From assembly GCF_007859915.1 (NCBI RefSeq), contig NZ_SJPM01000001.1, positions 733,502 through 797,501 on the forward strand: a DNA stretch of 64,000 nucleotides, in the 5' to 3' direction. Below, piece by piece: positions 1 through 8,741 of the stretch. Within the stretch, counting starts at the first letter, position 1. Every line of letters begins with the position of its first letter. Origin of the DNA: Neorhodopirellula pilleata (lineage in GTDB: Bacteria; Planctomycetota; Planctomycetia; Pirellulales; Pirellulaceae). Made by a program: the position numbers and the translations under genes. The notes beneath the pieces were generated by a model, which saw only the letters and a program-made list of their open reading frames with translations, had not been told where the DNA came from and made no database searches.

Positions 1-2
1 AA

Positions 3-1181
3 TCGGAACCACCGGCAGACAAGTACGTGCTATTGCAACTTGCGAAAGATTCGTTTGTTGATGCTGGCGACTTCAACGGAGCCATGCTCACCATGGATAC
101 CATGGAATCGAGATTTGAGACGGATCCATTCGATGACCGCGTGGCCACGCTGATAAAACTCGTCCCGAAGATGTACCGACCATCGGATCAGGTCTCCGCC
201 GCAGACCGTGCTGACGCGTTGATCGCAACAGCGATCCAACAAGATCGCTACAAAGCCGCGATCGAGCTGGCAGCCAGCGGTAAGAAGATTGCAATGGAAT
301 TTCGCAATATCTCCATGTCCAATAAATTTCAAATGTTATCGGACAGAGCGACCTTATTGCAAAATGCACAACCGACCGTACAGGCCGCTCGTGATCGTTT
401 ACAAAGCGAACCCGACAACGCCAAGGCAATCGAATATCTCGGTCGGTACCTGTGCTTCGGCAAGTCGGATTGGACCGCAGGTCTTCCGCTCCTGCAGCGA
501 GCTGAAAATGCTATCCTCGCGGGGCTGGCGAGATCGGAATTGCAAAATCCTCAATCGACACTCGCCTTCAATGAACTCGGGAACCTATGGTGGGAGCTAG
601 CTTCGATATCGAAGAGCGACGAGGTGCTGGCTCGAGAGAGTCAGCGGCGAGCTGTGCATTGGTATCGGCAAGCTACCGCGAGCGGACTGAAGGGTTTACC
701 TAAGGCCGCCGCAGAATCCCGCCTCGCTCGATTCGAATCGGAACACGCCGGTGAGATCGCCGCGCAGAACTCGCCCAACGTCGACAACCGCGAGCCCACG
801 CCGCCCCGTGGTGTGCCTCGCGAAGCCATCTATTTCAACGGCAACTGGTATCTCTTTTCTCAAAAAATGGTCAAATTTGCCGAGGCTGTTGCGTTCGCGA
901 CGCAGGCGGGTGGCCGATTGGTCGTTGTCCGCAGCCAAGCCGAAAATGATTTTCTAGTTGAACACATCAAAGGCCGGCTTTGGCTAGGCATGATGCTCAA
1001 AGACGGCACTTGGTACGACTCATTAGGCGAAAAACAATACTTCTTTCTTTGGGATAAACAGAATCAGCAACCTGACGGCCGCACGAACGAAGTATTCGCT
1101 GCGATTTTCTGGCGTACTAATTTCTGGCACGATTATGCAGAGGACTCGCTATATTTCGCGGTCGAATGGGGAAAAGAATGA
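3..1181 (+). CDS. Partial protein with C-terminal C-type-lectin-like domain
   Basis: The reading frame is open to the left edge, so the true start lies outside the window; the first in-frame start-like codon (GTG at 27) is probably internal. The N-terminal two thirds are helical and Ala/Leu/Asp rich, resembling helical repeat regions of planctomycete proteins. The last ~115 residues look like a C-type lectin fold: an entry strand 'GNWYLFSQ', a helix 'FAEAVAFATQAGGRL', then 'LWLGMM..DGTWYD', 'W...NQQPDG' and a final 'W'. The cysteines that form the canonical lectin disulfides are missing, as in many bacterial lectin-like domains. Ligand and location are unknown; carbohydrate or protein binding is inferred from the fold only. 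Confidence 0.75.
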   Translation, partial: SEPPADKYVLLQLAKDSFVDAGDFNGAMLTMDTMESRFETDPFDDRVATLIKLVPKMYRPSDQVSAADRADALIATAIQQDRYKAAIELAASGKKIAMEFRNISMSNKFQMLSDRATLLQNAQPTVQAARDRLQSEPDNAKAIEYLGRYLCFGKSDWTAGLPLLQRAENAILAGLARSELQNPQSTLAFNELGNLWWELASISKSDEVLARESQRRAVHWYRQATASGLKGLPKAAAESRLARFESEHAGEIAAQNSPNVDNREPTPPRGVPREAIYFNGNWYLFSQKMVKFAEAVAFATQAGGRLVVVRSQAENDFLVEHIKGRLWLGMMLKDGTWYDSLGEKQYFFLWDKQNQQPDGRTNEVFAAIFWRTNFWHDYAEDSLYFAVEWGKE

Positions 1182-1256
1182 CGCGTCAATCACGAAGTCG
1201 ATCATGTTAAAGATTCGACCCACAACCTTCAGACGATGTAATTACTGATCGCAAAA

Positions 1257-1976
1257 TCATTTCGTCCAATGGCCATCAGCCCCTTTGGTTCGCGAGCCTC
1301 TATTCCATCCACCTTCCCATGCCCACAGAAAGTGATCAGGCAACAATTGATGAATCACATTGTTTTTTGCGTCCGCCCGGATGGTAACTGAGTAACTGTT
1401 CCGGTCGATCTCTTGCAGTGTGTAATCGACCTCGCCATTGGGATTAAGCTTGACCCAGCTTCCATCGGGTAGTTTCTTGAAAACGATCCCGTTTTCGGAC
1501 TCGAATTGCAACCTGCGCATTGCGCTGGCCTCTTCGGCTTTGCCCGCGTCCATGCTCATGGCCTCGCTGTTCACTTTAACTATCATTTCAGCCGGTTTTG
1601 ATGGTTCTTGTTTCTTGATCTGTTGCTCAAGTTGTTTTTCAATCGCTTCAAGCTGATTGTTAGTGCGGAAAAAGTCTCGCGCCTCTTCGTCAGCGGAGTC
1701 GATTTTCAGAATTTGAAGATACGCGTCACTGGCGTATTTCAAGTCCTTGCTTGCGACTGCGTTTTTAGCGAGCGGATGGATTTCAAGGATTGCTTTTTGT
1801 CGGGCCAGTTTGATAGCGGTGTCGACTGCGGTTTGCCAAAAGGCGAGCGTTTCATTTTTCTCTTTGATCACATTCTCCATTCGTTGAAGTGCCTCTTCAA
1901 TCGCAGTTGCGGGCTGTTGAGCGATTGTTGACACCGGGCAAAAGATCACGATTAGAAATAATAGCATGCGGGTCAT
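1257..1976 (-). CDS. Small secreted protein of unknown function
   Basis: 239 residues. A clear signal peptide (two basic residues near the start, the hydrophobic run 'MLLFLIVIFCPVSTIA', then AQQ) is followed by a charged, probably coiled-coil or TPR-like helical region (about residues 25-125, with 'ASDAYLQILKIDSADEEA'). A C-terminal beta-rich part (about 150-239) has regular W/Y spacing and ends 'DGHWTK'. Convergent with the lectin-like gene on its left. I do not recognise the family. Periplasmic or cell-surface location is inferred from the signal peptide. Confidence 0.7.
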   Translation of the reverse strand: MTRMLLFLIVIFCPVSTIAQQPATAIEEALQRMENVIKEKNETLAFWQTAVDTAIKLARQKAILEIHPLAKNAVASKDLKYASDAYLQILKIDSADEEARDFFRTNNQLEAIEKQLEQQIKKQEPSKPAEMIVKVNSEAMSMDAGKAEEASAMRRLQFESENGIVFKKLPDGSWVKLNPNGEVDYTLQEIDRNSYSVTIRADAKNNVIHQLLPDHFLWAWEGGWNRGSRTKGADGHWTK

Positions 1977-2200
1977 GATTTCTATTCTGCATAAAAAATG
2001 GAACGTGCCTGTATGATGATTGCCAGGAGTTTAACGTCCGTCATTCGCTCGCGAAACGTGTTTCTTCCGCTAATACTGCCGCGTGATATCGCCCAAAAAA
2101 GGTGTCCGGGTGTGCCGGGTTAAACCGGTTTTGGATGGAGAATGAAAGGCCTTACGTGCGGAATCTTCGGGGATAGGGAATCTTCGGGGACAGAGTCTTC

Positions 2201-2234
2201 CGCCGAACAGGTTGACTTGTCAACCTGTTCGGCG
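2201..2234. repeat. Perfect 16-bp inverted repeat with 2-nt loop
   Basis: The arm CGCCGAACAGGTTGAC is followed by TT and then its exact reverse complement. It lies in non-coding DNA more than 200 bp from the nearest gene end and has no T-tract on either side, so it is not a typical intrinsic terminator. It may be a REP-type palindrome or a protein-binding site. Confidence 0.8.
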
Positions 2235-2467
2235 AAACCTGAGGTGGCCTGGGTTACGGGGGCAACGCGAATGTTGAAGTTGAAGTGGTGAATGGTGTCA
2301 CCCGACGCTGCTCTCGTTTTCTTGCAGTAGGAAAACGCTTGCTCCCCCGGGGCAAGCTCGGCGGTGGCAGATCCTCCGAGACAATGATTAGGTAGCTATC
2401 AATTGCGATCCCACCGGGACAGGCCCGGCGGAAATACGAAGAACGATGACCGACTCGCAACCCTGCT

Positions 2468-2490
2468 TCCACCGGGCTCGTCCCGGTGGA
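2468..2490. repeat. GC-rich hairpin 'tccaccggg...cccggtgga'
   Basis: A 9-bp perfect stem with a 5-nt loop. A related degenerate form (ccaccgggacaggcccgg) lies about 60 bp upstream. It resembles a short dispersed palindrome; no function can be assigned from sequence. Confidence 0.55.
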
Positions 2491-2551
2491 GCTAACAGTT
2501 GACGGCTACTCACCCGCTGCCGATATTCCCCTGGATCTCCGCTCCGGACTT

Positions 2552-2690
2552 GCGGGCTGTTATTTAGTCCTCATCGAAACCCGAAGCGTTAGGGCTTGGT
2601 GACTTAATCGTAACCCGAAGCGTGAGCGATGGATTCAGCGCTGTTAAGGCCTCTGTATGTATCCCTCGCTGACGCAGCGGGTTACGATTC
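2552..2690. repeat. Dispersed palindromic element, family A, copy 1
   Basis: The element begins 'ggctgttatttagtcctcatcgaaac' and contains cgtaacccgaagcgtgagcg facing ccctcgctgacgcagcgggttacg across a short spacer, so it can fold into one long imperfect hairpin. The same core recurs near 14.2, 48.5 and 51.9 kb. This copy is more diverged than the others. Confidence 0.7.
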
Positions 2691-3134
2691 GTTCTGGATC
2701 AGTGGATCAGTGGATCAGGGAACCAGTGGATCAGGGGACAGAGCATTTTTTCGCTGACCGATTCCGAGGATGACGTCACCAGCGACATTTAAGGTGGGGT
2801 TTCGCCGTGGTCAGATACGGGATTCAAGGGGTAGCCACGCTGCCGTTTCTTTTTTCGCGAGCGGTACAGCCGCTCGTTCCCTTGTCGGACGAAACGGTGA
2901 ATGGCACCATCCTTAATTTAGGGAGCCCGAAGGACAACTCGGGCGACGCACACTACGTGCGACGCGGCTGTTTCGGCTGGAGGCCGCCACGCTCAAATTT
3001 TTCGGGCTTGACACCCGGCTGATGTCCAACTAATTCTGGATTTCAGGTCTTTTGATTCAGCGCGATTTTTTTCGGTTGTCGTGCAGCCGGTCGTGTTGAT
3101 TCCCCCTTCGGCCTTGCGATAGTTTCGACTATCG

Positions 3135-3165
3135 GTTCACCCAGTGACTCCGTTCACCCAGTGAC
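3135..3165. promoter_or_regulatory. Paired 14-bp direct repeats upstream of a start codon
   Basis: The sequence gttcacccagtgac occurs twice, 17 bp apart, ending about 15 bp before the ATG of the next gene. Direct repeats in this position could be a regulator binding site or a replication-slippage duplication; the sequence alone does not decide. Confidence 0.35.
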
Positions 3166-3180
3166 GAAGGATGATTGAAC

Positions 3181-3708
3181 ATGCCTGATCCCAACGAAAA
3201 ACGATCCGCTCTGGATCGCTTCCTAAGCGGACTGTCCGAGTACATCTTCCAAACCAAGCTTGGCATCGTCGATGTCCAACTCGTGAACTACGTCAGCGAG
3301 TTGTTGCTGCGTTTCAATCGAGTCGATGCGATCCAGCGCGTCCGCCGACCGGACGGGCAACCGGCCACGGAAGTTTTTCAAATGCTCTGCGAAGCCGAGC
3401 GTCGGATCGGCACGGCGCGGCGCGAGGTCCATCGCCACATCGGCGACGTCACATTGTTCTGGTCAGGTATGTTTCCCGAGAGCGTCCGTGGCAATCGTCC
3501 CGGATCGCCGGATCGCTTGCTTGATTATTTCCAGCACGGAAAACGTTCCTACAAAATTGCTTCGACGATCGAAGGCGAAGACGATCGGCCACCATGCGAA
3601 CTTCTCGATCGGTTGAGCGAACAGTTTGAACTGTGTGCCTATGGCCTCCGCGAGATTCGCCGCGAATGGGAAGAATCCGAACCCGGCGAGCATCTGCTGA
3701 TTTCTTAA
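3181..3708 (+). CDS. Conserved planctomycete-type protein of unknown function
   Basis: About 175 residues, starting at the ATG that gives MPDPNEKRSALDRFL; a TTG two codons upstream is a weaker choice. It has no signal peptide or membrane segment, so it is probably cytosolic. It is helical and rich in charged residues, with a conserved-looking start ('FLSGLSEYIFQTKLGIVD.QLV.YVSELLLRF'), a hypothetical-family pattern I associate with planctomycetes but cannot name. The middle has 'GDVTLFWSGMFPE'. It converges on the signalling operon, separated by about 80 bp that contain a hairpin repeat. Confidence 0.75.
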   Translation: MPDPNEKRSALDRFLSGLSEYIFQTKLGIVDVQLVNYVSELLLRFNRVDAIQRVRRPDGQPATEVFQMLCEAERRIGTARREVHRHIGDVTLFWSGMFPESVRGNRPGSPDRLLDYFQHGKRSYKIASTIEGEDDRPPCELLDRLSEQFELCAYGLREIRREWEESEPGEHLLIS

Positions 3709-3736
3709 GGCATGACGTCCACGTAGCCTGGGTCAA

Positions 3737-3777
3737 TGTAGGCTGGGTCGTAGCCGCTTCGGCGAAGACCCGGCACG
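3737..3777. repeat. Short hairpin repeat, family C, copy 1
   Basis: 'taggctgggtcgtagccgcttcggcgaagacccggc' folds as GGGTC...GACCC enclosing GCCG-CTT-CGGC. A nearly identical copy lies between korA and korB (16456-16494). Here it sits between two convergent gene ends, where it could end transcription from both sides. Confidence 0.7.
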
Positions 3778-3787
3778 TAGCTGTATC

Positions 3788-4222
3788 TTAAATTGAAATC
3801 GGTAACATGCTTGTTTCAAACCAATAGTCGCAAATGCTGTTGACGGTTTTCTGGAAATCGTCGAAGTCGACCGGTTTGACGATGAAGGAGTTGCAACCCA
3901 TGGCGTAGGAGTACAGCACATCGGTTTGTGCCCGTGAAGTCGTCAACACCACGACCGGCAAATGCTTGAGCTGTTCACGTTGGCTTATTTCCATCAAGAC
4001 GGCCCGCCCGTCCATGATCGGCATGTTCAGGTCCAGCAAGATTAGGTCAGGTGTGATCGCGTTCGCGAATGAACCGACCTTCATCAGATAGTCCAGGCAA
4101 AGCTGCCCGTTGGGAACGTGATGAATTTCGACGTCGTGATGAGAACGAATGAAACCCTGGCGAGCAAGTTCGACGTCATCCATGTCGTCTTCGACGAGAA
4201 GAATATGTGAGGTTCGTTTCAT
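3788..4222 (-). CDS. Single-domain response regulator (CheY/Rcp1-like receiver)
   Basis: 144 residues that are almost entirely one receiver domain. Visible are the acidic pair after 'HILLV' (ED at 11-12), the phosphoacceptor Asp64 in 'LILLDLNMPIMDG', the Thr/Ser switch in 'VVLTTS' and Lys116 in 'FIVKPVDF'. The 'DLNMP..DG' form with a long alpha2-alpha3 segment is typical of Rcp1-like regulators paired with PAS or phytochrome-type histidine kinases. Its ATG overlaps the stop of the upstream kinase-receiver gene (ATGA), so it is translationally coupled. There is no output domain; it probably acts by protein contact or as a phosphorelay intermediate with the nearby histidine kinase. Confidence 0.93.
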   Translation of the reverse strand: MKRTSHILLVEDDMDDVELARQGFIRSHHDVEIHHVPNGQLCLDYLMKVGSFANAITPDLILLDLNMPIMDGRAVLMEISQREQLKHLPVVVLTTSRAQTDVLYSYAMGCNSFIVKPVDFDDFQKTVNSICDYWFETSMLPISI

Positions 4223-5694
4223 CGAAAATCCTCTTCGGAAGGGTTGCGTCGCGAATGCCGACTCAGTGTGACAAAGATAATGCGTTCGAGCAGGTGAGGT
4301 GTGAGATCATTCTTGCAGGCGAAATCATCCGCGCCGGCGGCGATGCAGGCTTTTCCTACCGTCGCGTCTTCTTGACCGGTCAATACGATCACGGGGACCT
4401 TCGGGAAACGTTTGCGGATACTCGTAACGGTCTGGACTCCTTGACTATCGGGCAGTTGCAGGTCCAGCAACACCAAATCAAGCTTGTGCACATCCCGATC
4501 AGCGGCAATCGCGTCACAGAGTTTATTGAATGCAACTACGTTCACGGCTTTGTTGCCACGCTGCAGCATTTCAACGGTCAGCACCAGATCATCTTGGTCG
4601 TCTTCCACGATCATCACATCGATACAGCTTTTCGGCGCGGTGCCGGGGCGATCGGATATAAGTGCCTGTAGGGCCTCTTTCACTTCCGTCATCGACATGT
4701 AACGGTCTTCGGGACGATAGGCGAACATCTTTTCACACACCGATCGAACTTTTGCCGGTGCAACCGACTCGGGCAATGGCTTCAATCCAACACCTCGAAT
4801 CAAGTTGACAACTTTGTCGCGCATCTTCCGACCGGTCACTCGGCTTGTCCCGGTCAGCAAGTAAAACCAAGTCGCTCCGAGCCCGTAGATGTCTGATTGA
4901 ATGCTCGCCGACTCCAGCGATCTCGCTTGCTCGGGCGCCATGAAATCCGCCGTTCCGCAGAGCATCTCGTATTGGGTTCGAAACCGAGGGTGCGATTGGG
5001 TCGAGTCGTCGATTTCGGTGAACCCGTCTTCGGTTTCTTCGGTGAGAACGGCTAGTCCCAAATCGGTAATCTTAATTCGCCCCGCGTCGAGCATCAGGTT
5101 GCCTGGTTTGACATCGCGATGGATCAGGCCTCGTTGATGTGCATGTTCCAATCCTGACGCCGCGTCGACCATATACGAGATCGTTTCCTGCCAATCCAAG
5201 GGTCCCTGCCGGGTGACTCGTTGATGTAAGTCAGGACCGGAAAGTTCCTCCATGACAATGAAGAGAGTGTCGCCTTGCTCACCGACTTCATAGGCGATCA
5301 CGACATTCGGATGTGCTAAACGTTGTACCAACTCCATCTCGCGACGGAATCGTGACGACGACCGAACGTGTTTGATGATCTTCAACGCGACGTAAGCCGA
5401 GGGATCGATCAACGAACGAGCACGAAAAATCTGCCCCGCCCCGCCTTCACCTAAAAGTGACTCGAGTTGGAAGTTACCAACCCTCAAGCCGATCATGTCA
5501 ATTCCGCCGCTCGATCCGTCTAACGAGAAATCTTCGTTCTCAAAGAAATGCGATAACTCTTGGTGAATCCGTTCGAGCTGCCGGGCCGTGAACTCGTTGG
5601 TCTGTCGGAGTCGTTCGACGATCGAAGTGAAACCCGGAAGCGTTCTTGCACTTTGATTGGAGGTTTTCGATGAAGAATCAATCAACTCCGACAC
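4219..5694 (-). CDS. Ser/Thr protein kinase fused to C-terminal receiver domain
   Basis: 491 residues. A helical N-terminal extension (1-70) leads into a Hanks-type kinase (about 74-345): Gly loop 'LGEGGAGQIF', ATP-anchoring Lys105 in 'VALKIIK', catalytic 'HRDVKPGN' (192-199), 'DLG' (211-213) in place of DFG, and 'APEQ'. A receiver domain follows (about 358-485) with the acidic pair in 'VEDDQDD', phosphoacceptor Asp411 in 'LLDLQLPD' and Lys in 'CKND'. No membrane segment is seen, so it is probably cytosolic. The fusion suggests the kinase is gated by two-component phosphorylation, plausibly from the histidine kinase encoded 57 bp upstream in the same operon. Confidence 0.92.
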   Translation of the reverse strand: MSELIDSSSKTSNQSARTLPGFTSIVERLRQTNEFTARQLERIHQELSHFFENEDFSLDGSSGGIDMIGLRVGNFQLESLLGEGGAGQIFRARSLIDPSAYVALKIIKHVRSSSRFRREMELVQRLAHPNVVIAYEVGEQGDTLFIVMEELSGPDLHQRVTRQGPLDWQETISYMVDAASGLEHAHQRGLIHRDVKPGNLMLDAGRIKITDLGLAVLTEETEDGFTEIDDSTQSHPRFRTQYEMLCGTADFMAPEQARSLESASIQSDIYGLGATWFYLLTGTSRVTGRKMRDKVVNLIRGVGLKPLPESVAPAKVRSVCEKMFAYRPEDRYMSMTEVKEALQALISDRPGTAPKSCIDVMIVEDDQDDLVLTVEMLQRGNKAVNVVAFNKLCDAIAADRDVHKLDLVLLDLQLPDSQGVQTVTSIRKRFPKVPVIVLTGQEDATVGKACIAAGADDFACKNDLTPHLLERIIFVTLSRHSRRNPSEEDFR

Positions 5695-5751
5695 GACTAA
5701 CTCGCTCCAATAATTGTTAGTGGGTGCGTTCGCACCGTTCCGCTCTGCCGC

Positions 5752-6996
5752 CTAATTTACCACTTCGGAGGGGGCTGGTGTGAAATTTGGTTTGAAAAGT
5801 ATTGGCATACAGATCCAAAATCGTGAACCTCCTTGTGGATTGGGCTCCACGTGGATCGTCCACCCGTGGCGTTTGACGATCCGCCGACAGACGGCCAATC
5901 CGATTCCGGTTCCTTCGAATTCCTCGCGGGAATGCAGACGACGAAATATTTCGAATATCTGCTGGTGGTACTTTTCATCGATCCCGATTCCATTGTCTTC
6001 GATGCACACCCGCCGTTCATTCGCCGTCGAATCCGACCAAATGCGGATGACCGGCTTCCCGTGATTATATTTCAGCGCGTTGCCGATCAGATTGGTTAAC
6101 AACTGCGAAACCTGAAACGCGTCTCCGTAGACGTCGGGCAAACTCGCGATCGACAATTCGGCTTGACGTTCTTGAATCACAGCGTCAAGCAACTCGACCG
6201 CATCCATGACCGCCGCATCGAGGGACACGGTCTCAAATTCACTCGCGCGAGATTCAACTCTTGAGTAGGCGAGCAAATCGTTGATCATCGCTTGCATCCG
6301 CTTGACGCCCGAAACGATTCGCCGAATGTAATCGTTAGCTCGATCGTCAAGATTCACTGCGTAATCTTTTTGCAGAAACTGCGCAAAACCGGCGATCGCT
6401 CTCAGCGGAGTTTGCAAATCGTGCGAAGCGACGTAGGCGAACTGCTGTAGTTCGACGTTGCTCTCTTTCAACGCTTCGTTAACTCGCTTCAACTCACGAT
6501 CGGCGTTGACTTGATCGGTGATGTCAACATGCACGCCGGTCATACGGATCGGTGGTCCATCATGGCTAAAAACGCCTTTGCCTTGGGCCAAGATCCAGCG
6601 ATAACTCTCGTCCCGGCATCGCAGCCGAAAAATCGATTTGTAATCTTGCATGCGACGTGCAAAGTAATCGGCCACCGTCGCGAGCGCTTGGTCATGGTCG
6701 TCCGGGTGCAATCGCGACTCCCATTCCTCGAACGTGCACCAAGGCACTTCCGGCGGATAACCCAACTGGGCTTTAAAAGAATCAGAATAGAAGACTTCGG
6801 AGGTCGCCGGATTCCAATCCCACATTCCGATATTGCCGCCCGTCAGGGCGAGTTCCAGGCGATCACGAGCGATCTCCAATTCGGACCGAAGATGGCGATG
6901 TTCGTCCATCGAGTTTGTGTCGTGGTCGGCCAATTCGAAGTCTCGGCGATTCAGGTCAGGGACGGGTGCCGGAGCGAACGCGATGCCGTTGCTCAA
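5752..6996 (-). CDS. PAS-domain sensor histidine kinase (HisKA-HATPase)
   Basis: About 414 residues. A PAS fold of the PAS_3 type with PAC tail (about 42-165; 'GMWDWNPATSEVFYS', 'GVHVDITDQ') leads through a coiled coil to HisKA with the H-box 'ASHDLQTPL' (His192), then HATPase_c with N-box 'NLIGNALKYN', G1 'DNGIGID' and G2 'GTGIGLA'. No transmembrane segment, so a cytosolic sensor. The frame opens at a TTG overlapping the upstream stop (TTGA); an ATG at 6909 is an alternative start that keeps all domains. This class commonly signals to Rcp1-like receivers, which fits the response regulator and kinase-receiver fusion downstream. Confidence 0.92.
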   Translation of the reverse strand: MSNGIAFAPAPVPDLNRRDFELADHDTNSMDEHRHLRSELEIARDRLELALTGGNIGMWDWNPATSEVFYSDSFKAQLGYPPEVPWCTFEEWESRLHPDDHDQALATVADYFARRMQDYKSIFRLRCRDESYRWILAQGKGVFSHDGPPIRMTGVHVDITDQVNADRELKRVNEALKESNVELQQFAYVASHDLQTPLRAIAGFAQFLQKDYAVNLDDRANDYIRRIVSGVKRMQAMINDLLAYSRVESRASEFETVSLDAAVMDAVELLDAVIQERQAELSIASLPDVYGDAFQVSQLLTNLIGNALKYNHGKPVIRIWSDSTANERRVCIEDNGIGIDEKYHQQIFEIFRRLHSREEFEGTGIGLAVCRRIVKRHGWTIHVEPNPQGGSRFWICMPILFKPNFTPAPSEVVN

Positions 6997-7670
6997 TGCA
7001 ATTCAACATAACGCATCGGCGAGCCGGGTTCTTGCAACAGACGGTGATGATTGGCTCGAACTTGATGTCGGGCGAGCGGCAGCCAATCGCCGACGGCGTC
7101 GGGAAGCGGTGCCAAGCCGACTCGTTTCATGACTTGGTTCAGCCGAAACAGCAAGGTTGAGTCGCACGCGTAGTCGTATAAAAATCGAGTTTCAGCGAAG
7201 CGGCCGAGCGTCGAGGAGATTTGGCTCGATGGTTTGCCACTGATTTGGTTGACGACTCGCTCGATTTCGGTCGTCGGAACTTCAGCAAACAGATCGTAGT
7301 AACGAGCAACCAATTTTGGCGTTTCCGCCAAATAGTTCGCGTCGAGCAACATCTCGATCAAGATGTGCCCGACGAAGGTCGGGCGAAAACCGGCGTCGCC
7401 GGGCAAAAGGTCTCGCAACGCAACAGCGAACTCGAGGTTCATCCGCACGAACGTCTCGCCGCCATGAAACCATCGGTCGTCTCGGATGTGTGCCAAGATG
7501 CCTGCCGCTACGTCGCGGGTGATCGAATCTTCCGATTGTAGAAACGGAGTCGCCACTCGGCCACGAACGCGAATCTTGCGGTCAATCACCGATAAGAAAT
7601 CCGGCACGCCGGTGCAGACGGCAACGACGGGTTGATCGAGATACGGTAGTGCATGGCAAAAAAAATTCAT
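6993..7670 (-). CDS. Conserved protein, possibly ACP-phosphodiesterase-like
   Basis: About 225 residues from the ATG that overlaps the upstream stop (ATGA); an in-frame upstream extension lies inside the preceding gene and is less likely. The N-terminus 'MNFFCHALPYL' and the later 'ILAHIRDDRWFHGGETFVRM' resemble the all-helical acyl-carrier-protein phosphodiesterase (AcpH/YajB) family, which starts MNFLAHLHLA and carries a similar His/Asp helix. The resemblance is limited, so treat the enzyme assignment as tentative. No signal peptide. It lies in the middle of the signalling operon, translationally coupled on both sides. Confidence 0.7.
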   Translation of the reverse strand: MNFFCHALPYLDQPVVAVCTGVPDFLSVIDRKIRVRGRVATPFLQSEDSITRDVAAGILAHIRDDRWFHGGETFVRMNLEFAVALRDLLPGDAGFRPTFVGHILIEMLLDANYLAETPKLVARYYDLFAEVPTTEIERVVNQISGKPSSQISSTLGRFAETRFLYDYACDSTLLFRLNQVMKRVGLAPLPDAVGDWLPLARHQVRANHHRLLQEPGSPMRYVELH

Positions 7671-8554
7671 GGGGCCAAACGACCAGCGTTCGGTTCCATC
7701 GGAGTTCCGTCGGCACCAAGCGTCAATCCGGTGATCCAGTCGGACATGGACCATCTTAAGTCATCGTGGTTCTTCGAGATCGCGTGATTCAAGCGCGAAG
7801 CCAATCGCTCGTTCTCTTTTCGCATCCAAACTTTGCCGATCGTATGCTCGGCCAGGTCGCCGATTTCCTCCGCCACATCACCACCGATCTTGCTGATTCG
7901 TTCGACCTCAAATCGCTCGATCTTCAACGCGGCTTGCTCGATGTCGGCGTTCAATTGCATAGCCGGAGGGACTTCGGACCAATCTGGTTGGACGGCTAGG
8001 GTCAGTATGGTAGTGAGCGATAGAGTCATCTTGCCGCTTATCTCAATACTGTAGAGCTGAAAGCCCAGGTTCCATCGTTCCACGCGGACTGAAAAATCAG
8101 CCGGCGTGCGAGCAGCGGCTTCGATCCGCCACCTGTGAAGGTCTGGCGTGACGGAACGAATCTCGACGGATTCGTCGATCGTTTCGTTTGCCATGGTCGG
8201 CTTCGCGAGGTGAGGGAGATTGATCCGGTACTGGACCCATCGACCGTGCCGAAGTTCCTTCTTTCGTCGGTTCGTTTTCAGCTTCCAGCCGTCGCGGCGG
8301 ACTCGCACCCCCGCCCAGACTTCTTTGGTGTTGCCCCAGTCATCGTCACCGGTAATCGTAGGTGGTATATGGCGGATCATCTGGTTTGCCAGCCACTGAA
8401 ACGATTGCCGGGCTTGGACGGGCGAGATCGAGGCCGTTTGAAGGGGAGTTTCCTGGGCCTTTGTTTCGTTAATCGTCACAACGGATAACAACACCGACAG
8501 GACGGCCCACGTCAGCAGAGTCGAAAATCGTTTGGTCGGGGAGTCAAGTTTCAT
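7667..8554 (-). CDS. Secreted protein of unknown function, first gene of signalling operon
   Basis: About 295 residues from ATG 8554 (MKLDSPTKRF); the open frame extends 113 codons further but that part is low-complexity and would overlap the divergent gene's upstream region. A signal peptide is visible ('LLTWAVLSVLLSVVTINETKAQE', probable cleavage after KAQ). The mature part is beta-rich, with 'WAGVRVRRDGWKLKTNRRKK' followed by a long antiparallel-looking region, then a helical tail. I do not recognise the family. Export to the periplasm is inferred. Its stop overlaps the next start by 4 nt, which ties it to the kinases downstream; it could be a periplasmic partner of that pathway. Confidence 0.75.
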   Translation of the reverse strand: MKLDSPTKRFSTLLTWAVLSVLLSVVTINETKAQETPLQTASISPVQARQSFQWLANQMIRHIPPTITGDDDWGNTKEVWAGVRVRRDGWKLKTNRRKKELRHGRWVQYRINLPHLAKPTMANETIDESVEIRSVTPDLHRWRIEAAARTPADFSVRVERWNLGFQLYSIEISGKMTLSLTTILTLAVQPDWSEVPPAMQLNADIEQAALKIERFEVERISKIGGDVAEEIGDLAEHTIGKVWMRKENERLASRLNHAISKNHDDLRWSMSDWITGLTLGADGTPMEPNAGRLAP

Positions 8555-8741
8555 GCCGGGATCATAGGCGAACGGGCGGGGGGGATGTCGAGGTCGTTTC
8601 GGTACAGCCGCTGGCGTCCTGGTCGTTTCGGCTCGGTCAGGTACATTAGACGCGAGTCCGTTTTGTGCTCCGGCACACCTTTGCGATTGAAATTGCGGAT
8701 AAAAACTTCGATTTGATTCCCATTCCTCTTCAAAGCATGGC

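Larger units (their letters stand above)
1977..3180 (+). other. Gene-free region made of palindromes and short repeats
   Basis: About 1.2 kb with no credible coding sequence; short open frames here run through inverted repeats and lack any family signature. It holds a perfect 16-bp hairpin (2201-2234), a GC-rich hairpin of the 'ccaccggg' type (2468-2490), one copy of the dispersed 'cgtaacccgaagcgtgagcg' palindrome (2552-2690), short direct 'agtggatcag' repeats (about 2697-2740) and two 14-bp direct repeats just before the next gene. Confidence 0.6.

Noticed and set aside
2254..2472. Minus-strand open frame of 72 codons
   Set aside because: It crosses palindromic repeat sequence in a gene-free stretch and has no recognisable composition or domain.
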